A stretch of 64,000 nucleotides of DNA, taken from positions 66,431-130,430 of the forward strand of contig USFR01000005.1 of assembly GCA_900553945.1 (NCBI GenBank), in the 5' to 3' direction. The position numbers and the translations under genes were made by a program. Shown piece after piece: positions 32,901 through 41,900 of the stretch; within the stretch, counting starts at the first letter, position 1; every line of letters begins with the position of its first letter. The stretch is from an uncultured Clostridium sp. Lineage in GTDB: Bacteria; Bacillota; Clostridia; TANB77; CAG-508. Below the pieces are notes generated by a model. The model did no database searches, was not told the origin of the DNA, and was given only the letters and a program-made list of their open reading frames with translations.

Positions 32901-35900
32901 TAATTTGTTGAGGTAAAACTCTATTGTTAGTATCTCCTACTCCAAGCTCACCATTTCCATTATATCCAACACTCCATACTGTTCCATCTGCATCTAACAT
33001 TTGTACATAGCAATCACCTGCTGATATCTGTATTATATTAGATACCTTTTGCATTTTACGTGGATAACAATTCTCATTGTATCTCGTTGTTGTATTATTT
33101 CCAAATTGTCCATAATAATTATATCCCCATGAATATACTTCTCCATCTGATGTTAACGCATGAGCTGTTACATTTTCTGCAGTTATTGAAACTATATTTT
33201 CTAAATATCCATCGCCTGTTGCATTTTTTACTTGGACTAATTTATTTTGATTATTAGTATCGCCATTTCCAAGTTGTCCATAGTTATTTTGACCGGCTGT
33301 CCATACTGTTCCATCGCTTTTTAGTATCATTGTAAAGTTATTTCCACAAGCAATATCAACAACATCTTTTACAGGTTCATGTGTAATATTTCCATTTCCA
33401 TCATCAACATCTTCCATCAATTGAGTTGGCTCAGTTCTATTTATATAATCACCTGTTCCAAGCTGTCCATATCCGTTATATCCCCATGTCCACACAGTTC
33501 CATTTGCTCTTAATGCTGCAAAATGGTTTAAACCTCCAACAAGTTTAGGTTGTGTACTACCTTGTTTTCCATTTACATTAACTTTTACACCTGCCCAAAT
33601 ATCATTCTCAACATTATGAACTTTTACATATGTGCTACCAATTCCTTGTGCAGTAACTACTCCATCATCATCAACTGTAGCAACACTTTCATCAATTGAA
33701 CTAAATTTATAAGTTCCACCTTCAATTGTATCTTTAATCAAATTAAATCCCATTGTCATTGTATATGTAATTTGTTCACTATTATCTCCAACATTTTTAT
33801 AATTAATAACATTTGGATTTACTTTAATTTTTAATTTACTTATACACCATGGTGTTGTCAAACTTTGTACTGTTCCATTACCCATTTCGCCATTACTATT
33901 ATATCCTACTGTATATACTTTACCTTCTTGATCAACTATTAACCCTGTTTGACCTCCAGTATAATTTTTTGTTAGAGCCATAGTTAATATATCTTTATCT
34001 GTTTCAGTTTCTGTTGCTTTTGTCACATTTGCAATAGCTCTTGTAAATAACTGTCCATTATCTCCTCTACCTATTACATATAATCCTTTGTTTTCACCCT
34101 TCTCATCTTTTTGTCTTGAAATATATGTTGCATATCCTCCAGCAGTTATATGTTTTGCATCTGTTATTGCATTACCCTCTACATCTTTAACTTGTACTGG
34201 TAATACTGAGCTACTAGTATCTCCTGTGCCCAATTGATAATAACCGTTATATCCTGTTGTCCATACTGTTCCATCTTCTTTTAACATTACTGTATGATTT
34301 GTTCCTGCTGCTATCTCTTTAACTCCAGTCATTAGAGCACTTCCATCTGATGACTTAATTTGTTGAGGTAAAACTCTATTGTTAGTGTCTCCTACTCCAA
34401 GCTCACCATTTCCATTATATCCAACACTCCATACTGTTCCATCTGCATCTAACATTTGTACATAGCAATCACCTGCTGATATCTGTATTATATTAGATAC
34501 CTTTTGCATTTTACGTGGATAACAATTCTCATTGTATCTCGTTGTTGTATTATTTCCAAATTGTCCATAATAATTATATCCCCATGAATATACTTCTCCA
34601 TTTGATGTTAATGCATGAGCTGTTACAGCTTCTGCAGTTATAGAAACAACATTTTCTATATATCCAACTCCGCTAACACCTTTTACTTGTGTAAATTTAT
34701 TTTGATTATTAGTATCACCATTTCCCAATTGTCCATAATTATTTTGACCAGCTGTCCATACTGTTCCATCTTTCTTTAGTATCATTGTGAAGTTATCTCC
34801 ACATGCAATGTCAACAACATCTTTTATAGGCTCTTGTGTAATATTTCCATCTTCATCATAAACATCTTCCATCAATTGAGTAGGTTCTATTTTACTAGCA
34901 TAATCACCTGTTCCAAGTTGACCGTATCCATTATAGCCCCATGCCCAAACTGTTCCATTAGCTTTTAATGCAACAAAATGATTTGCTCCACCTACAACCT
35001 TAGGCTGAGTGATATTTCCATCTTCATTAACATTTATTCTAACTGCAGAATATAAATCATTCTTTTTATTATATAGTTTTACAAATGTTGTACCTGTTCC
35101 AACAGCTGTAACAATACCAGTAGTTTCATCTACTTTTGCAACCTTTTCATCCATTGAACTAAATGTACAAGTATTATCAGGCACTTCTCTTAATATTAAA
35201 TTAAATGCCATAGACATACTATAATTAATAGTATCAGTTTCACCAGGTTTTTCAAAATTAATTACATTTTTTTCAACCTTAATCTTCTTTTCACTTATAC
35301 ACCATGGTGTAATTAAACTCTGAACCGTTTGATTACCCATTTCACCATTAGCATTATATCCTACTGTATAAACCATACCATCTTGATCTGCTATAGCACC
35401 TGTCTGACCTCCAGTATAATTTTTAGTCAAAGCCATAGCTAGTATATCTTTATCAGTTTCAACTTCTATTGCTTTTTTCACATTATTTGTAGATTGAGTA
35501 AATAATTGACCATTATCTCCTCTACCTATTACATATAATCCTTTATTTTCTCCATTTACACCTTTCTGTCTTGATATAAATGTAGCATATCCTCCAGCTG
35601 TTATATGTTTTGCATCTGTTATTACATTATTTTCTGCATCTTTAACTTGTACTGGTAATGATGATCCACTAGTATCTCCTGTACCCAATTGATAATAATT
35701 GTTATATCCAGTTGTCCATACTGTTCCATCTTCTTTTAGCATTACTGTATGATTCATTCCCGTAGCAATTTCTTTTACTCCAGAGAATATACCTGCTCCA
35801 TCTGGTGTTTTCATCTGCTGTGGTAATACTCTATTATTACCATCTCCTAATCCAAGTTCACCATTTGCATTATATCCAACACCCCAAACAGTTCCATCTG

Positions 35901-38900
35901 CATCTAGCATCGCAACATAAATGTCACCTGCTGAAATTTGAATTATATTAGATACCTTTTGCATTTTTTTAGGATAACAATTCTCATTATATCTAGTTGT
36001 TGTATTATTTCCGAATTGTCCGTAATAATTATATCCTAGCGAATACACATCTCCATCAGCAGTTAGCACATGAAGTGTATACGTTTCAGCTGCTATTCCT
36101 ACTATATTCTCCAAATACTCACCATTGCCATTAAGCTTAACTTTATGGAAAGAATTAGAATTAATAGTTGAACCGTCTCCAAGTTGTCCATAATTATTTT
36201 CTCCTGTTGTCCACACTGTTCCATCTTTTTTCAATACAGCCGTAAAATTATTTCCACATACTATATCTACAGCATTTTTCATATTTGTTTGTGTAGGCAT
36301 ATTTTTATTATCATTATCTCCTACACCTAATTGACCATAGCCATTATAGCCCCATGTCCATACTGTTCCATCTGCTTTAAGTGCAGCAAAATGATTTACT
36401 CCACCAACTATTTTAGGTTGAGTTTGATTTCCAGCGCCATCAACATTTACTCTTACTGAAGCATATAAATTATTTTTTTGATTATATAATTTTATAATTG
36501 TTGTTCCAACTCCTACAGCTGTAACTTCACCAGTAGTTTCATCAACTGTTGCAACATTTTCATCCATTGATTTGAATGTACATGTAACACCAGGAATTTC
36601 ATCCTGAATTAAATTAAATGCCATTGAAGTTGTATACGTAATTTGCTCTGTTTCTCCAGCTCTCTCAAAATTAATTATATTTTTGTCAACTTTAATCTTC
36701 TTTTCACTTATACATACTGGATTTATTAAACTTTCAACAGTTCCATTACCCATCTCACCATTATTATTATATCCTACTGTATAAACCATACCATCTTGGT
36801 CTGCTATTGCACCTGTCTGACCTCCAGTATAATTTTTAGTCAAAGCCATAGCTAATATATCTTTATCAGTTTCAACTTCTGTTACTTTTTTCACATTATT
36901 TGTAGATTTAGTAAATAATTGTCCATTATCTCCTCTTCCTATTACATATAATCCTTTATTTTCTCCATTTCCACCTTTCTGTCTTGATATAAATGTAGCA
37001 TATCCTCCAGCTGTTATATGTTTTGCATCTGTTATTACATTATTTTCTGCATCTTTAACTTGTACTGGTAATGATGATCCACTAGTATCTCCTGTACCCA
37101 ATTGATAATAATTGTTATATCCAGTTGTCCATACTGTTCCATCTTCTTTTAGCATTACTGTATGATTCATTCCCGTAGCAATTTCTTTTACTCCAGAGAA
37201 TATACCTGCTCCATCTGGTGTTTTCATCTGCTGTGGTAATACTCTATTATTACCATCTCCTAATCCAAGTTCACCATTTGCATTATATCCAACACCCCAA
37301 ACAGTTCCATCTGCATCTAGCATCGCAACATAAATGTCACCTGCTGAAATTTGAATTATATTAGATACCTTTTGCATTTTTTTAGGATAACAATTCTCAT
37401 TATATCTAGTTGTTGTATTATTTCCGAATTGTCCGTAATAATTATATCCTAGTGAATATACCTCTCCATCAGCAGTTAGCACATGAAGCGTATACGTTTC
37501 AGCTGCTATTCCTACTATATTTTCCAAATACTCACCGTTACCATTAAGCTTAACTTTCTGAAAAGAATTTAAATTATTTGTAGATCCATCTCCAAGTTGT
37601 CCATAATTGTTTTGTCCCGCAGTCCATACAGTTCCATCTTTTTTCAATAATGCAGTAAAATTATATCCACAATCAATATCTATAACATCAGTAACATCTA
37701 GCTTAGTAGGGTTTACTCTAGATGCATAATCTCCTGTACCTAATTGACCATATCCATTATATCCCCATGTCCATACTGTTCCATCTGCTTTTAATGCTAC
37801 AAAGTGATTTACACCACCAACAATCTTTGGTTGAACACTATTTTCTGAACCATTTACATTAATCTTAACTGTAGCATCTAAATTGTTTCTATCATTGTGT
37901 ATTTTTATTATTGTATTTCCGTTTTCCTTGGCAGTAACAACTCCACTATCATCAACTATTGCAACATTCTCATCCATTGATTTGAATGTACAACCACCTG
38001 ATGGAATTTCATCAGTCAATAAATTAAATCCCATTTTTAATTTATATTGAATAGTTTCTTTCTCTCCTGCTTTTTGGAAATTAATAATATTTTTTTCAAC
38101 AGCAATTTTTAATTTGCTAATGCACCATGGCTTTATTAAACTTTCTACAGTTTCATTTCCCATTTCTCCATCAGTATTGAAACCTACTGTATACACTTTA
38201 CCATCTTGATCAACTAATACACCTGTTTGTGCACCATTGTAATTTTTTGTTAAATTAATTTTAAATATATTTTTATCGTAATTAACTTTTGTTACCATCT
38301 GTATATTAGTACTTGTTTGTGTAAATAATTGACCATTTTCATTTCTACCAACAGCATATAACCCATCATCTGTTACAAACATTGATGAATATCCTTCAGC
38401 AACTATTTGTTTTACATTCTTAATAGGATTTTTGTCAGCATCAACAACCTGAACAGGTAAACTTCTTGATGTATTAGTAGTATCACCTAATTGATAATAT
38501 GCATTATATCCTACACTCCATACTGTTCCGTCTTCTTTTAACATCACTGTATGATTTGTTCCTGTAGAAATATCTTTAACATTCCTCATTATGTCATTTC
38601 CATCAGATGTTTTAACATGTTGTGGCAATGATCTACTGTCTCCATGTCCTAATCCTAATTCACCATTTGAATTATAGCCTACTGACCATACTGTTCCATC
38701 TGCATCTAACATCATTGCATTACAATCACCAGCAGAAATTTTAATTATGTTAGAAACTTTTTTCATCTTCTGCAACTTAACATTTTCATTATATCTTGAT
38801 GTTGTTGCATTTCCCATTTGTCCATGATAGTTATATCCTGAAGAATACACTTCACCACTTGCAGTTAATAAATATGTTGTAGTACTTGATGCTTCAATTT

Positions 38901-41900
38901 GCACTATATTATCAACATATCCTACACCATTTAAGCCTTTCATCTGAACTAATTTATATTGAGTATCTGTATTTCCGTTACTTAATTGTCCATATTCATT
39001 GGATCCAACTGACCATACTGTTCCATCTTTTCTTAAAATCATTGTATAATTATATCCACATGCAACATCAATAATATCTGTTACAGGCTCTTGAATTTCA
39101 TTTCCATTTCCATCATCCACAAAATACATTAATTGTGTAGGCTCATTTCTATTAGCAGTATCACCTGTTCCTAGCTGACCATAACCATTATATCCCCATG
39201 TCCATACTGTTCCATCTGCTTTTAATGCAGCAAAATGATTATAACCGCTAGCTACTTTTGGCTGTGTTATACCATCTTTTCCATTAACATTAACTTTTAC
39301 TGAACTATATAATTCATTATTACTATCTATAATTCTTACATAAGTAGTTCCATTCTTTACAGCAGTTACTACACCTGAACTACTTACAGTAGCAATACTT
39401 TCATCAAAAGATTTATAAGTAATATTTTGAGCAAGAAATTTATTTGTCAATAAATTTAATCCCATAATCTCACTAAAATTAATTTGATATTGATCACCTT
39501 TTACTTTTAGATTAATAATTTTATTAATACTTGTATCTAATTTTGAATTAGTAATACATACTGGGACTGACGTTGTTTCAATTGTTCCATTTCCAATTTC
39601 GCCTTCGGCATTATATCCAACAGTCCATATTCTACCTTTAACATCAACAACCGCTCCTGTCTGATAACTATTATTTTTAGTAGCACCCATAGTAATAATC
39701 TTTTGGTTATCAAAAACTTTATGCATTTTTAATCTATTAGTAGTAGTTTCAGAAAAGTTTTGAGAATAATTTGCATAACCTGCTACATACAAACTTCTAT
39801 CATTTTTAGTTGCCATAGTCATATAACCAGATACTAAAATATGACTAACTCCAGTTATCTGTTGATTTGTATCTTCATCTATAACTGGTACTATGTATAA
39901 TCTTTGAACCGTATCACCACTACCAAGTTGTCCAGATTCATTATATCCTGTAGCATACATGCGTCCATCATCAGTAAGTAATGTAGTTGAATATGTACCA
40001 CTATCAACTTCTTTAATTCCTGTAATGAAATTGCTTCCTGTTGAGTCATACATTTGTTGCGCAAGATATGCACTATCTGTATTGCCTAATCCTAACTCTC
40101 CATATCCATTGTATCCAGCAACCCATACACTTCCATCAGCTGAAACCATAATAATTTTACAATTTCCAGCTGAAATCTGCATAATGCCAGGAACCCTTAA
40201 CATTCTATAAGGTTTTGAATTTGCGTTTGATGAACCAGCAGCAGTAGGATTTCCTAATTCTCCATAATAATTATATCCCCAGCCCCATACTGTTCCATCT
40301 TTTTTCAAAGCATACATTGAATTCTCATATGCAGATATAGCAACAACATCTGTTAAATTTGGAATTTGCTTAAACACATTTGAATCCGTTGTTGTTCCAT
40401 CAGCCAAATTTCCATAGCCATTATATCCAGTTGTCCACACAGTTCCATCTTTTCTCAATATACCAGTAAAATTAGTACCAGCAGCAACGTCAATTGCATT
40501 ATCAATCTCTGTTTTTGTAGGCTCATTTCTATTAGCATTATCACCAATTCCTAATTGACCATTTGCATTATATCCCCACGTATATGTAGTTCCATCAGAT
40601 TTTAATGCTACAAAATGATTTGTACCCCCAACTATTTTAGGAAAAGTAACACCATCATTTGAATTAACATTAACTTTAACACTTCCATATATTTTATTTG
40701 TATTATCAGAAATTCTAATATAAGTTGTTCCAATTCCAACAGCAGAAATAGTATTTCCACTTACAGTAACAACACTTGTATCTAATGATTCATATGTCAA
40801 ATTCATTGAAAAACTACTATTAATTAAATTGAAACCAGAACCAAAATAAGGATTAATTGATTTAGATTGTCCAGCTTTCAAATTAACAATTGCATCATCT
40901 GCTAAAATTCTATAATCACTTATACTATAAGGTAAATACTTTGGTGAAGTCGAAGTTGTTCCATTACCTAACTCACCATTTGAACTATAACCAACAGTAT
41001 AAATTCTTCCTATATTATCAACATATGCCATAGTTTGAGAATCTAAATTTTTTGTGGCTTCCATTGAAATAACAGGCACATCTGTTTCAATTTTTGTTAA
41101 TTTATTTCTAGCAGAAGCATCTTTTGTTCCTAATTGACCATAATTGTTATAACCACAAGCATACAATTCATTATTATTATTAATTATGTAAGAAGAATAT
41201 GCATTTGCATAAATATTTTTTGCATTTGTAATCTCATTTCCATCACTATCCTTCATAGGTGCAAAATAATTTCTAGCAGTTGTTGTTCCGTCAGCTAGTT
41301 CCCCATAATAATTATAACCAGTTGCATATACTTTTCCATCATTAGTAAGAATAAGTGTATGTCCTCTTCCTGCAACGACTTTATCAACATTATCCATATC
41401 ACCTGTATTATCAAGATTTGGTATTTTCGTCCATCTTGCAATTGTTGTATTACTATTACGAATTCCTAATTCACCATCAGGATTATATCCTGCACCATAA
41501 ACATAACCATCATTTGTAACTGCCTCTGCACAGAAATATCCCGCAGAAATTTGTTTAATATTTGTCAATGAAGTTTTCTTAGGTAAATATGTATCTGATG
41601 TATTTCCAAATCCCATCTGTCCATAATTATTGCGTCCCCATGTATAAACATCACCATCATTTGTAACTGCATATACAGTATTTTCATTTGCAGAAACAGA
41701 TTTTATATTATTCAAAAATCCCGTACCATCTTCATTTTTTACTTGTACAAAAACATTACTATTTACCGTATTACCGACACCTAGTTCACCATAACCACTA
41801 TAACCAGCTGCCCATACAGTTCCATCCTTTCGAACAACAACTATGTAATGCCAACCAGCAGCAGCATCTATAGCATCATCAATCCCAAGATAAGTTGGTG

